Below are positions 35,479 to 45,036 of a stretch of DNA of 64,000 bases, one piece after another. The stretch is from DATAXP01 sp963708675 (GTDB lineage Bacteria > Planctomycetota > Planctomycetia > Pirellulales > PNKZ01), in NCBI GenBank assembly GCA_963708675.1, contig CAVPTO010000003.1, forward strand, positions 5,022,001 to 5,086,000. The letters are read 5' to 3'. Under the pieces are notes generated by a model that was not told the origin of the DNA, did no database searches, and saw only the letters and a list, made by a program, of their open reading frames with translations. Within the stretch, counting starts at the first letter, position 1, and each line of letters opens with the position of its first letter. The position numbers and the translations under genes are program-made.

Positions 35479-35801
35479 GATGATCCGCCTTCCAGTGATG
35501 ACTCAGTGATTCGTTTTTTTCTTGCTACCCAAGTCGATTTGTTTGCAAATGTCGAGTCAGCAAGTTCTTGCGCGACAACAGAGGATCCCCGTTCAGACGT
35601 ATGGACCCTTTCCACAGCGGCCACCAAGCAGGCAAAGCGAGAAAACAGCAGCGCGAGATTTCGAGAGGGACGTGCGCTGCAAGATCGCTACATCAAATGA
35701 CTGCGATCAGTATAGTCTTTCCCGAGTCTGTCCGCAGCCGCTTTCCGCCCACTTCTTTGCTCTTTCGTTCGAGGTCGTAACACACACTTACTGCGACACC
35801 A

Positions 35802-36028
35802 TCACAGCTTTTCGCGCAATTGCGCGTAGTTCGCGCGCGTGTATTCTTCGGCTGCATCGAGCGTGGCAAAGGTTCTCGCATCGGCGAGATCGGCCGACCA
35901 ATCGGCTCCCGTCCATGCCAGTCCGATGGCAGGCAGGCGCTTTGCGCGCGCTTACCTTGGACGATTCCGGCAGTGTGATCCGAGGTAATCACATACAGAT
36001 CGCCGTGCTTGCGCGTCATGATGCCCAT
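35802..36028 (-). pseudogene. Small hypothetical protein, frameshifted at a GC dinucleotide run
   Basis: The minus strand first encodes GDLYVITSDHTAGIVQGKR from ATG 36028 (or 36019). In another frame it then continues with AKRLPAIGLAWTGADWSADL and ends ATLDAAEEYTRANYAQLREKL-type residues at a TGA at 35802-35804. The second part is clearly protein-like, while the continuation of the first frame is not. The switch lies at a GCGCGCGC run (35944-35951). Together they give about 75 residues, unknown family. A slippage indel or sequencing error would explain it. Confidence 0.6.
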
Positions 36029-36106
36029 GTATCGCTCGCGAACATACCGGGCTGCCGATCATTGGTCCTGCGCGACTCACACGAGCTCAACGCGCATGGT
36101 CAAAAC

Positions 36107-36535
36107 TCAGTTGGCGGACGCTCGTGACGTCGTGGCAACGCTTGGACGAATCGGCTGAATGTGCGGATGTTTGATATCGCGGTTCTTCAGAACCTCGCGT
36201 TCATAGCCCGGGAAAAGCACTCCGAAGCTTTCCCAAACCAGGCGATGCAGGGTTTGGATATGCGCGGCTCCCATGTGAGCGCGAAGTATGATGGCCCAAG
36301 TGCCGCCGCTGCCTGCGTCCGGGGTGCTGAACCCAGCCTCGGAATAGCTGGCAGGAATGTTCGCTCGCAGATATTGCAGCAGCGGAGAGCTCTCGCCGTT
36401 TTTTTGCAAGCTGGTTTCGTTCCCGAAAAGGACGGCGCAATCCGCTGCGCCAAACGTCACCGCGCCACGAATTGCCTCGGGCATTTGCTGTTGAATGTAG
36501 TCAGCGACGCGCTTGGCTTCGGCGTTCCAGTCCAT
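36107..36535 (-). CDS. Hypothetical protein
   Basis: A 142-aa soluble protein without recognised domain. It starts MDWNAEAKRVADYIQQQMPE, has a beta-rich centre (AVTFGAADCAVLFGNET) and TWAIILRAHMGAAHIQTLHR toward the end. The codon pattern is regular and ATG 36535 is the natural start. It is 136 nt downstream of the RRM gene on the same strand. Confidence 0.6.
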   Translation of the reverse strand: MDWNAEAKRVADYIQQQMPEAIRGAVTFGAADCAVLFGNETSLQKNGESSPLLQYLRANIPASYSEAGFSTPDAGSGGTWAIILRAHMGAAHIQTLHRLVWESFGVLFPGYEREVLKNRDIKHPHIQPIRPSVATTSRASAN

Positions 36536-36671
36536 CGATCAGTTCTCGTGCGGGAATGTTGCAGAGGCGCGGGCCAGAGTGACCGTCGGCGCCGAAAAGA
36601 CCCGAATTAAGTTGGCCGGAGGAGACCGCTGCCTCGCGTCCGGCCAACTTCGTGAATCGGATCGCGGTTTT

Positions 36672-36986
36672 TTAGCGACGACCGTAGCCGCCACGACTTC
36701 CGCCACCGCCGCCGTAACCTCCGCCACCGCTGCGCGACTCGCGCGGCTTGGCTTCGTTCACGGTCAACGGACGTCCATCATGATCCTTCTCGTGCAGGGC
36801 GTTGATCGCCTGCTGAGCGCTGGCGTCACTCGACATCTCGACGAAGCCAAAGCCTTTGCTTCGGCCGGTGTCGCGATCTTGAATGACCTGCGCCGACTGC
36901 ACATCGCCAAAAGGCGCGAACAGATCCGACAAGGTTGCGTCCGTGACGTTGTAGCTCAGATTTCCGACGTACAGCTTCTTACCCAT
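36672..36986 (-). CDS. RRM-domain RNA-binding protein with Gly-rich tail
   Basis: A 104-aa protein with one complete RNA recognition motif: RNP2 LYVGNL (residues 5-10) and RNP1 KGFGFVEM (44-51), with the aromatic residues that stack on RNA present. The tail (about 84-104) is Gly/Arg/Tyr-rich (SGGGGYGGGGGSRGGYGRR). This is the single-RRM type found in cyanobacteria and planctomycetes, where it is often cold-induced. A 402-nt gap upstream (36987-37388) holds no recognisable gene and may contain a long regulated leader. Confidence 0.94.
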   Translation of the reverse strand: MGKKLYVGNLSYNVTDATLSDLFAPFGDVQSAQVIQDRDTGRSKGFGFVEMSSDASAQQAINALHEKDHDGRPLTVNEAKPRESRSGGGGYGGGGGSRGGYGRR

Positions 36987-37388
36987 GATTTCCTCTCCAG
37001 GATTCGGGCGTTCGACCCAAGCAGCTTTCAGGGTCGAATTGAAAGGAGCCAGAGTGGTGGCCCAGCCAGGAGGGAAGAGCGAGAGAGAAGGCGGCGGCGA
37101 TGTTCAAAAAGGAACAGCTACCACGAAGTCGCGTCGTCAAACCAGCCGCCCGTATCGTAGCACGGTTCTAGCGATTGTCGAAGCCCAAAGCCGTTGCTAT
37201 CGCGCTAATTGACGAAATAGTTTCGGTCGGGCGCGGCAGTTTCGGCCGCAGATTCGCGCTCACATCGCTCGCAAGCGGCAGTTCGTGGCTCGGTCGCTGC
37301 GTAAGAAACGTAGACTTTCGTATCAGATGGCCTGTCGCCATTTTGACGAGAACGCGGCACGCAGCATTTGTCTCCCAGAAAGACCCAC

Positions 37389-37664
37389 ATGACCAACTAC
37401 GCTTTTCCGACAGTGAATGAAGAAAGTCGCTCAACGCACAGCTTCGACAGCGAAAACCACTACGGCATGACGCTCAAAGACTGGTTCGCAGGACAAATCA
37501 TGGCAGCAATGCTGAGCAGTGACGCCTCGAGCGCAACTCAGCGCGATCAAAACGGTCAGCTCTGCGGTTTCGACAAGACGCGTCTCGCTCACCTGGCGAA
37601 AAATGCGTACCAGGTTGCCGAGGCGATGTTGCAAGCGCGAACGACCGAAAAAGCTGCCAGATGA
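37389..37664 (+). CDS. Small hypothetical protein, phage-accessory-like
   Basis: A 91-aa protein. The central GMTLKDWFAGQIMAAMLSS and the C-terminal AYQVAEAMLQAR resemble a pattern I associate with small accessory proteins of prophages and mobile islands (GMxLRDYFAxxAM ... AYxxADAMLxAR); no function is known. ATG 37389 preferred; a TTG at 37368 is possible. No other phage gene is nearby. Confidence 0.62.
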   Translation: MTNYAFPTVNEESRSTHSFDSENHYGMTLKDWFAGQIMAAMLSSDASSATQRDQNGQLCGFDKTRLAHLAKNAYQVAEAMLQARTTEKAAR

Positions 37665-37760
37665 CACGCGCGTCGACGAAACGTGAAGCCTCAGCGGGCG
37701 AGACCTGCTAAGCTAGGGGCTCGTGCAGTCGATGCCGCAGCTTCTCAGGAGAATTCAACC

Positions 37761-38159
37761 ATGACCGATCTGACCGCTACGTCACACGATTATCGTCGAG
37801 CGCTGCTGGCGGTTCGCGATTCGAAATCCACACGGTCGGGCCTCTGGGAAGCCGGCGTGAAAATGTTGATGGCCCAGTACCACAAATCAGGGCACGCCAT
37901 CACTGTCGCGCAGTTGGCGGCCAGTGCGCGATCGACCTCGGAAAGCACAGCGCGACTGCATTACAGCGCGTTTGCTGAACTCGTCGCCCGTGAACTCGGA
38001 TACAAGCCCGAGAACGACACGGTGAAGCCAAAGTGGTGGCAAGCGATCGCGACTTCTCCGCCGGCCACTGAACCGAAAGAGAAAGAGAATGAGTTCACGA
38101 TGCGCCCCGAGCTGGTCGAAGCCATCGAACTCATGGGCTGGGTCAAGGCCGCCGTCTAG
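37761..38159 (+). CDS. Hypothetical protein with helix-turn-helix-like centre
   Basis: A 132-aa protein starting at ATG 37761 with AGGAG 9 nt upstream. The segment VAQLAASARSTSESTARLHY may form a DNA-binding helix pair, followed by SAFAELVARELGY. The C-terminal half is charged (EPKEKENEF) and ends MGWVKAAV. Not recognised as a family. Same strand as the previous small gene, 96 nt away. Confidence 0.62.
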   Translation: MTDLTATSHDYRRALLAVRDSKSTRSGLWEAGVKMLMAQYHKSGHAITVAQLAASARSTSESTARLHYSAFAELVARELGYKPENDTVKPKWWQAIATSPPATEPKEKENEFTMRPELVEAIELMGWVKAAV

Positions 38160-38465
38160 CGGCCCTGTTTCGCTCGCAGGAGGACTGCAAAGTCGACGAG
38201 AAGCGCCGTAACTCGAAGAACGATGGTAAAGGCTTGCCTCTTCGCGGCGGCACTCGCGTGCATGACTGTGGCTTTGCAGTTCGCCCCGTTTCGCTCGTTT
38301 TCGCTGGGCTTGTGACGAACGCATGATATAGTGCGCTCGTCTCTTCCAAGGGCGCGGCGGCGATTTTCTCCGATCGTTTGCCGCGAGTTCGTGTTTGCTC
38401 GTCGTCAGTTGGTTCGTTTTCTGCGCGCTGTGCTCTTCTCACCGGCAGCGCGGTCGAAGGAGCGT

Positions 38466-40248
38466 ATGCGTCTATTCGTGTGGGGCGTTCTCGTTGCGTT
38501 CGTAGCGACGACATCGAAAGCGGACAACCTCGCCGAGTTTTCGTTGCCCGACGCACGCGGCAATAGCCATCGACTCAGCGCCTGGGCCGACTCGCGACTC
38601 GTTGTGATCGCGGTGCTCGGCGTCGAATGCCCATTGGCAAGGCTCTATGCCGCTCGGTTGAACAAGTTGGCGGCGGAGTATTCGCCGCGCGGGGTGCAGT
38701 TCGTCGCAGTCGATGCGAATCGCCAGGACACGCTCTCGGCCATCGGCGATTTTGTGCGGTTGCAGTCGCTCACGTTTCCGATGTTGAAGGATCAGCCACA
38801 ATCGGAAGACGGGCTGATGGTCTTCGAGCGGCTCAACGCAACACGCACGCCCGAGGTCTTCGTGCTCGACGAGCATCGCAAGGTGCGCTACCGAGGTCGC
38901 GTTGACGACCAGTATGCGCTCAGTGTCGTTCGTCCCCAGGCAACGCGTGCTGATCTTACTGAGGCGCTCGACGAACTGCTCGCGAACCGGGAAGTCAGTC
39001 AGCCGATCACCACGGCGGTCGGCTGCTGCATTGGCCGTGCGCCGCGGAAGGTCGTCTCCTCTGGAGATTCGCAGCAGGCGGCGCATTCGAACGTCACGTA
39101 TTCCAATCAGGTGATACGGCTTTTTCAGCAGCATTGCGTTCGCTGCCACCGCGCCGGCGAGCTTGCGCCCTTTGCGCTCGATTCGTACGACGCAGCGGTG
39201 AGTTGGGCCGACACGATTCGAGAAGCCGTCGACTCGCGTCGCATGCCCCCCTGGTTTGCGAATCCTGACGAGCACGGAAAGTTTTCGAACGATGCGCGGC
39301 TCACCGATGCCGAGCAGCAGCTGATCCGAGATTGGATCGACGCCGGCTGCCCCGAGGGCGATCGAAGTCAAGCGCCAACCGCTCCGAGCTTTCCGTCGGC
39401 CTGGCAAATCCCTCAACCCGACGCGGTGTTTTACATCAGCGACTCGCCCGTGCAGGTGCCGGCCGAGGGCATTGTCGAGTACAAGTCGTTTGTCGTTGAT
39501 CCAAATTTCACCGAAGACAAATGGATCCAGTTTGCCGAGGTGCGGCCAGACAATCGCAAGGTGGTCCATCACATCGCTGTCGACATCCGTCCTTCAGGCG
39601 CGCGAAGAACACCGCCGACGGAGGACTCGTAGGCTATGCACCGGCATGCCGCCCAACCGTTATCCGCCCGGCACCGCGCTGCGCGTCCCGGCGGGATCGA
39701 AGCTCGTGTTCGAGGTGCACTACACGCCCAACGGCACGCCGCAAGAGGATCGAAGCTACGTCGGCTTCAAGTATGCCGATCTGAGCACGGTCAAAGCGCG
39801 AATCTGGGGCGGCATGGTTGGCAATCGCTCGTTTCGCATTCCCGCCGAAGACGCGAACTACGAGGTTGTCGGCAAGATCACCATTCCTGCCGACATCATC
39901 ATGCTCACCCTGACGCCGCACATGCACCTACGCGGGAAGAGCTTTCGCTATGAGGTCGAGTTTCCCGATGGGCATCGCGAGGTGCTGCTCGATGTGCCGA
40001 AGTGGAACTTCATGTGGCAACTGCGCTACAACCTGGCTCAGCCCGTGATGCTGCCTAAAGGATCGAGCCTGATCGCGATCGCGCGTTACGACAACTCATC
40101 CAACAACTTGTCGAACCCGAACCCGAAGGCCGTCGTTCGTTTCGGCCCTCAAATCTTCAACGAAATGATGCTCGGCTACTTCACCGCTGTTCCTGCCGCA
40201 GAAGGCGCCGACCTTCTCAAGCGTGCCACCTCGGTCAACGCACGCTGA
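38466..40248 (+). pseudogene. Redoxin / cytochrome c / copper-monooxygenase-like fusion, two frameshifts
   Basis: Paralogue of 770-2572. From ATG 38466 (AAGGAG upstream) the first frame has signal peptide, redoxin with GVECPLAR, haem motif CVRCH and KVVHHIAV, then stops at 39632. The sequence continues as NTADGGLVGYAP in the second frame and as GMPPNRYPPGTALRVPAG in the third, through TPHMHLRGKSFRYEV to the end at 40248. Two single-base deletions near 39603 and 39643 explain it; the second is in what should be GGG. All domain motifs are otherwise conserved, so a sequencing error or very recent inactivation is likely. Confidence 0.88.
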
Positions 40249-40388
40249 TGCTGCTGTTGGAAAAGGCGGACTCACCAAGTCGCCTACGAGCTCAACAATC
40301 GTCCCGACTGGGTTGCTGTGCCGATCCGAGGTGTCCTCGAGATTCTCGACGCGATGCACTGTGCCCCGCTGTGACGAGATTCGATCAA

Positions 40389-40850
40389 TCACGCGCCTTT
40401 CGGCCAGTTCCGCGTCCCTTCGAGTGGCTCGCCGGTTTCGAGAAGGCTCTTGAGGCTCGCCAGAATGTGCGGCCAACCGTTCGAAACGGCGTTGATGAGT
40501 TTCGATTCCGGCACATCCATCTCGTGAATGATCGTGAGCTTGATCGAGTCGCTCTTCAGTTCGAGTTCATAGGTCAGACGCGAGTACCCTTCTTCGCGCA
40601 ACTCGGGCCTGAATTCGTTACGCCATTTCAAGACGATCCGCTTATAGGGTTCGAACTCAACGACCTCGCCGCTGTCGGCGACTCGGCCGTCAGGGATCAT
40701 GATTCGCCACGATGAGCCAGGCTTCCAGTCCGACTCGTGAGCGGTTCCGCACCAATAGACGCGCGTGAACTCGGGGTCGATCAGCGCCTGCCACAACTTC
40801 TCCGGCGTTGTGCGAATGTACGTGACATAAACGAATCGCGAATCGGCCAT
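40389..40850 (-). CDS. SRPBCC/AHSA1-domain protein
   Basis: A 153-aa START-like protein of the AHSA1 family: FVYVTYIRTTPEKLWQALID, TRVYWCGTAHESDWKPGSSW and NGWPHILASLKSLLETGEPL. Genes of this exact type are normally cotranscribed with an ArsR-family regulator. Here none lies next to it, although an operator-like dyad sits about 80 nt upstream of the start (40933-40952). Ligand unknown. Confidence 0.94.
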   Translation of the reverse strand: MADSRFVYVTYIRTTPEKLWQALIDPEFTRVYWCGTAHESDWKPGSSWRIMIPDGRVADSGEVVEFEPYKRIVLKWRNEFRPELREEGYSRLTYELELKSDSIKLTIIHEMDVPESKLINAVSNGWPHILASLKSLLETGEPLEGTRNWPKGA

Positions 40851-40932
40851 GGCCGGTCTCCTTGCAATCGTTTGGCTACGCGCCGAATAGGCCCTTGCTT
40901 CGATGTTTGTCGATTCGAACTAAGGGCAGTTT

Positions 40933-40952
40933 ATGCAACCGAAAGGTTGCAT
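40933..40952. promoter_or_regulatory. Operator-like dyad, ArsR type, upstream of AHSA1 gene
   Basis: Perfect 8-bp inverted repeat ATGCAACC-GAAA-GGTTGCAT. Its form, A/T-flanked CAACC/GGTTG arms with a 4-bp centre, is what I recall in front of ArsR-AHSA1 operons. It lies between the minus-strand AHSA1 gene and the plus-strand surface protein. The rest of the 317-nt gap shows no gene. Confidence 0.55.
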
Positions 40953-41167
40953 GTCAATGCGATTGTCCTATGGGCGGGTTGGGGCAAGCACGTCGTAATC
41001 AAATTCTCACAATCGATCCGTGGCCTTCATTCTATGATGCCCGATCTTCCTTGCGTTGAGCGGATACCTTCGTTGCGGCTTCAAAGGTTACGGACATCGG
41101 ACGTCGTCGAAACGGTCATCCTCTATATCTTCATTGGCGGCGCTGGTTCGGAAGGCGGCCGGATCGA

Positions 41168-44100
41168 ATGCCTCGAGGGCGACGGCCTTTCGGGGCTCGG
41201 CTCGCGATCGAACTACTCGAGCTGCGCACGATGCTCTCAGCCACGACGTACAACGGCGGCACCTACACGCAAGATTTCGACAACCTGTTTAGCACAGTGC
41301 CGAAGGACGACAGCACGGCAAGCGCGACAGTGTTGCCTGCCGGTTGGGGCTTTCTCGAATCGGGAAGCAACGCCAACACTTCGCTGCGCGTCGATAACGG
41401 ATCGTCGACGACCGGCGACACGTTCTTGTACGGCTCGACCGGCAGCAATGAACGCGCGTTCGGGTCGTTCGCAACCGGTTCGTTGACATCGAACTACGGC
41501 CTGCAACTCGTGAACAACACGGGCCAGACGATTACGTCGTTCACGCTCAAGTACACGGGCGAGCAATGGAAGGACGGTAGTAGTGCGTCGGCCGTTCAGA
41601 ACACTTTGCAGTTCAGTTGGGCGACGACTGCTACAACGTTCAACTCCGGAACCTACAACTCCGTGGCGGCACTCAACTTCGTCGCGCCGCAAACGGCGGG
41701 CAACGGCGTCAGCGGCTCGGGCGACATCACGCTCGACGGCAATGCTGCCGCGAACCAGGTGGCTGTTGGTGGCGACAGCGGCGTGACGGTGACGGTCAAT
41801 TGGCAGCCGGGGGCGACGCTGTGGTTGCGCTGGTCCGACATCAACGACCCGGGCAACGACGACGGCATGGCGATCGACAATGTGGTCTTCTCCACCACGG
41901 CCTCGACCGACACGAGCCCCGTGATTGTGAGCAGTTCGGCGACGGTTGCCGAAGGCGCTCAAAACGTCGCGATCGGCACGGCGCAATTGCAAAGCACCGA
42001 TCTCGAACAAGGCGCCGCGAGTCTGACGTACACACTTACCGCGGTTCCAGTTCACGGCACGTTGAGCAAGTCAGGGGCGACACTCGCTATCGGTGGCACC
42101 TTCACGCAGGCCGATGTCGATGCCGGTTTAATCACCTACTCGCACGATGGTTCCGAGACTTCGTCGGACGCGTTCTCTTTTACGGTGAGCGACGGTGCTG
42201 GCGGCGCGACGAGCGGAACTTTCGCCATCACGGTCACACCGGTCAACGACCCTCCGGTGAACTCCGTGCCAGGCTCGCAAACGGTGGTGCAAGGCGCGGC
42301 CTTCGTCTTTTCGAGCGCTTACGGCAACGCTGTGCAGATCAGCGATGCCGATGCGGGAAGCCAACCAGTGCAGGTGACGCTCGCAGTCGGGCATGGCACG
42401 CTGTCGCTTGCGGGAACCACAGGTTTGACTTTCGTTTCAGGCGGCAGTGGCTCATCGAGCATCACGTTCACCGGGCAGATTTCTGACATCAACGCGGCGC
42501 TGGCCGGTCTGACATACGTTCCGACGGCGAATTATCTCGGCAGCGACTCGTTGTCGATCACGACGAACGACCTCGGACACAGCGGCGCGGGGGGTGCGCA
42601 AAGTGACGCTGACACAATCGCGATGACGGTGATCGCGCCGCCGGTGGCGATTCTGAATGAGATCAAGGCGAACCCGCCGGGACACGAGACCGGCGGCGAC
42701 GAGTATCAGTTTGTCGAACTGAAGGGTTCGCCCGGCGCGTCGCTCAACAATGTCTATTTCGTCGAGTTCGACGGCAATTCGAGCGACAACCGCGGCGACG
42801 CCGAGTTCGTCGTGAACTTGTCGAACGCCACGATCGGCAGCAACGGCTATCTGGTCATCAAGAGTCCCTCGGGAGGCAACACCGTCGCGTCCGGGGCGAC
42901 GGTCGTGACCGATCCACAGTTCGACGTTCCCGGCGGCGCGCTCGACAAGCATACCGTCTCGTTCTATCTGTTTTACAGCCCGACACCCTTCGTCGAAGGA
43001 ACCGACTACGACACGAACGACGACGGCACACTCGACCATCTGCCCAGCGGTTCCGTCGTGCTCGACAACGTCGGTTGGAGCGACGGCGACTCGGGCGACA
43101 AGGTGTATGGCGGCGTCGCGCTCTCGCAGAGTCAGGGGACGCCCGACGCGGCCACGAGAATTCCCGGCACCGTCGTCAGCAATGCGGCCGCTTGGTACAA
43201 CGCCGACTTGTACGACGTCGGCAATCTGCCATCGCAACTGTTGTACGATGCGACGCGGACGAGCGCGAACATGCCGCTGACGCCTGCGGTGCCTTATATG
43301 ACCCCTGGGAGCGCGAACTTTTCGGAGCCGAGTCAGCTTACGACCACCGGCGCCGCGTTGATGTTCACCGAAGGGGAAACCGCGATACCCCTCGATTCGA
43401 ACGTGACGGTCAGCGACATTGATTCGCCGCTACTGTCGTCGGCAAGCGTCCAGATTGCGAATAACTATGTGCAGGGACAAGAGGTCCTATCGTTCACCAA
43501 CACGCCGAATCTCGTGGGCGCGTTTGATGCCGCAACGGGCACGCTAACGATCACCGGCAACGACACACCTGCCGCCTATCAGAATGCTCTGCGATCGGTG
43601 CTCTATCAGAATCTGAGCGATAACCCCAGCACTGCCGAGCGCACCGTAGCGTTCACCGTCACCGATGGATTCGCGACAAGTAACACCTCGACGCGACCCC
43701 TCGACGTGATCGCCGTCGATACTCCACCGAAGGTGATGGGCGTGTACGTCAGCGGTGGCAATAACTGGGACTCGTCGTACTACGACTATCTCGATTCCAA
43801 CGGCTACGGCAACAGCACGGTCACCGGCCTCGGCTACAACGTTTCCAACGGCGCGCATCAGTTAGACACGCTCCCTTGGCTCGACTTGAACACACTCAAT
43901 ATTCTGTTCAGCGAAAACGTCAACATCACCGAGAGCAGCCTGCAGTTGATCGGCCCCGATTCGCCGGACGCACCGTCGCTGCCATCGATCAGCGGTTTCA
44001 GCTACAACAGTTCGACGCATGTGGCGACGTGGACCTTTGCATCGCAGCCGGTCGGCAACCGCATCCTGCTGCACTTCGATGCCGCAAGTGTGACCGACAC

Positions 44101-44845
44101 CGCTGGCGACATGCTCGACGGTTATTGGCAAGACGGGTCAAGCTCTTCGACCACTGGCTCCGGCAACGGCGGACAAGGCAGTGACTTCAACTTTATGATG
44201 TACGTGCTGCCTGGCGATCAATTGAACCAACAGACGGTCACGCTGGCCGATGCCAAGCAGATCGTGCCGTCCATCAACCTTTCGGCGGGTGATGCTGGAT
44301 ACAACTATCGCATGGACGTGCTAGGCCAAGGGACGATTACGCTGGCAGACGCCAAGCAAATTGTCCCGCACATCAACGATGACATCAGCGGCTTGGACGA
44401 CCCTAACGCCCCTGCCCCGAGCAACGCCATCTCCGCAGAAGACGATGTGGAATTCACGGTCACTACCGGTAGCGACTTAGTGGCTCCATCGGTTGCGCCA
44501 AGCGTCGCGACGTCATCGTTCAGCGATCAGGCCGTGGCCGTCGACCTACTCTTTGCCGGCGACGTCGATTGGCTCACCCCTTCGCCGCCGCCGTTGTCCC
44601 TCACGCCGAATCAAACTCCGTCCCTTGCGGGCCTGCGGGTGCAAGCGACTGCGAACCCTTTTGCGGTCCCGACAGCGGTCGTAGCTCCGCAGAGCCGAAT
44701 CGCCAGCGTCCTGATAACCCCTGAAACGCCGACCGACGCGGCGGCTAAGCTCCTTGCAGAATCGGGTGGCGACGACGAAGTGGGCGATAACAAGCAAGGA
44801 AGGCAATCCTGGCGAGGATCAGCGGGCCACGAATCACGTCGCTGA
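41168..44845 (+). CDS. Giant surface protein with cadherin-like, lamin-tail-like and dockerin-like parts
   Basis: A 1225-aa protein. Residues 11-25 (RLAIELLELRTMLSA) are the planctomycete extracellular motif that replaces a classical signal peptide. About 258-362 is a CSPG/cadherin-like repeat (TYTLTAVPVHGTLSKSG, FTQADVDAGLITYSHDG, FTVTDG-type ends), repeated at about 375-490. A lamin-tail-like domain begins near 495 (AILNEIKANPPG, YQFVELKGSPG). About 1012-1080 holds two TLADAKQIVP copies of a dockerin-like calcium-free pair. The C terminus is Pro/Ser/Ala-rich. It is a cell-surface or matrix adhesin candidate; no enzyme domain is seen. Confidence 0.9.
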   Translation: MPRGRRPFGARLAIELLELRTMLSATTYNGGTYTQDFDNLFSTVPKDDSTASATVLPAGWGFLESGSNANTSLRVDNGSSTTGDTFLYGSTGSNERAFGSFATGSLTSNYGLQLVNNTGQTITSFTLKYTGEQWKDGSSASAVQNTLQFSWATTATTFNSGTYNSVAALNFVAPQTAGNGVSGSGDITLDGNAAANQVAVGGDSGVTVTVNWQPGATLWLRWSDINDPGNDDGMAIDNVVFSTTASTDTSPVIVSSSATVAEGAQNVAIGTAQLQSTDLEQGAASLTYTLTAVPVHGTLSKSGATLAIGGTFTQADVDAGLITYSHDGSETSSDAFSFTVSDGAGGATSGTFAITVTPVNDPPVNSVPGSQTVVQGAAFVFSSAYGNAVQISDADAGSQPVQVTLAVGHGTLSLAGTTGLTFVSGGSGSSSITFTGQISDINAALAGLTYVPTANYLGSDSLSITTNDLGHSGAGGAQSDADTIAMTVIAPPVAILNEIKANPPGHETGGDEYQFVELKGSPGASLNNVYFVEFDGNSSDNRGDAEFVVNLSNATIGSNGYLVIKSPSGGNTVASGATVVTDPQFDVPGGALDKHTVSFYLFYSPTPFVEGTDYDTNDDGTLDHLPSGSVVLDNVGWSDGDSGDKVYGGVALSQSQGTPDAATRIPGTVVSNAAAWYNADLYDVGNLPSQLLYDATRTSANMPLTPAVPYMTPGSANFSEPSQLTTTGAALMFTEGETAIPLDSNVTVSDIDSPLLSSASVQIANNYVQGQEVLSFTNTPNLVGAFDAATGTLTITGNDTPAAYQNALRSVLYQNLSDNPSTAERTVAFTVTDGFATSNTSTRPLDVIAVDTPPKVMGVYVSGGNNWDSSYYDYLDSNGYGNSTVTGLGYNVSNGAHQLDTLPWLDLNTLNILFSENVNITESSLQLIGPDSPDAPSLPSISGFSYNSSTHVATWTFASQPVGNRILLHFDAASVTDTAGDMLDGYWQDGSSSSTTGSGNGGQGSDFNFMMYVLPGDQLNQQTVTLADAKQIVPSINLSAGDAGYNYRMDVLGQGTITLADAKQIVPHINDDISGLDDPNAPAPSNAISAEDDVEFTVTTGSDLVAPSVAPSVATSSFSDQAVAVDLLFAGDVDWLTPSPPPLSLTPNQTPSLAGLRVQATANPFAVPTAVVAPQSRIASVLITPETPTDAAAKLLAESGGDDEVGDNKQGRQSWRGSAGHESRR

Positions 44846-45036
44846 TTTCGTGGACTTAATCGCTGCGTGCCATTATCCTAAAGGCTGTCACGCCTAGGCA
44901 GTTCCGACCGCCCCGCCCCCCTGCCGTCTTTCGCCACCGCCGCGTTTGAGCCGTCGCCGCTCGAACGAGGTTTCAGCACATCACGAGAGCCAATCCTTCG
45001 ATGCTGTCTTGCGCTCCACGATCGACCGGCAAGACA

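Noticed and set aside
35522..36127. 201-codon open frame on the plus strand
   Set aside because: It covers the antisense of the frameshifted small gene and an intergenic gap; composition is Arg/Ser-rich without any motif.
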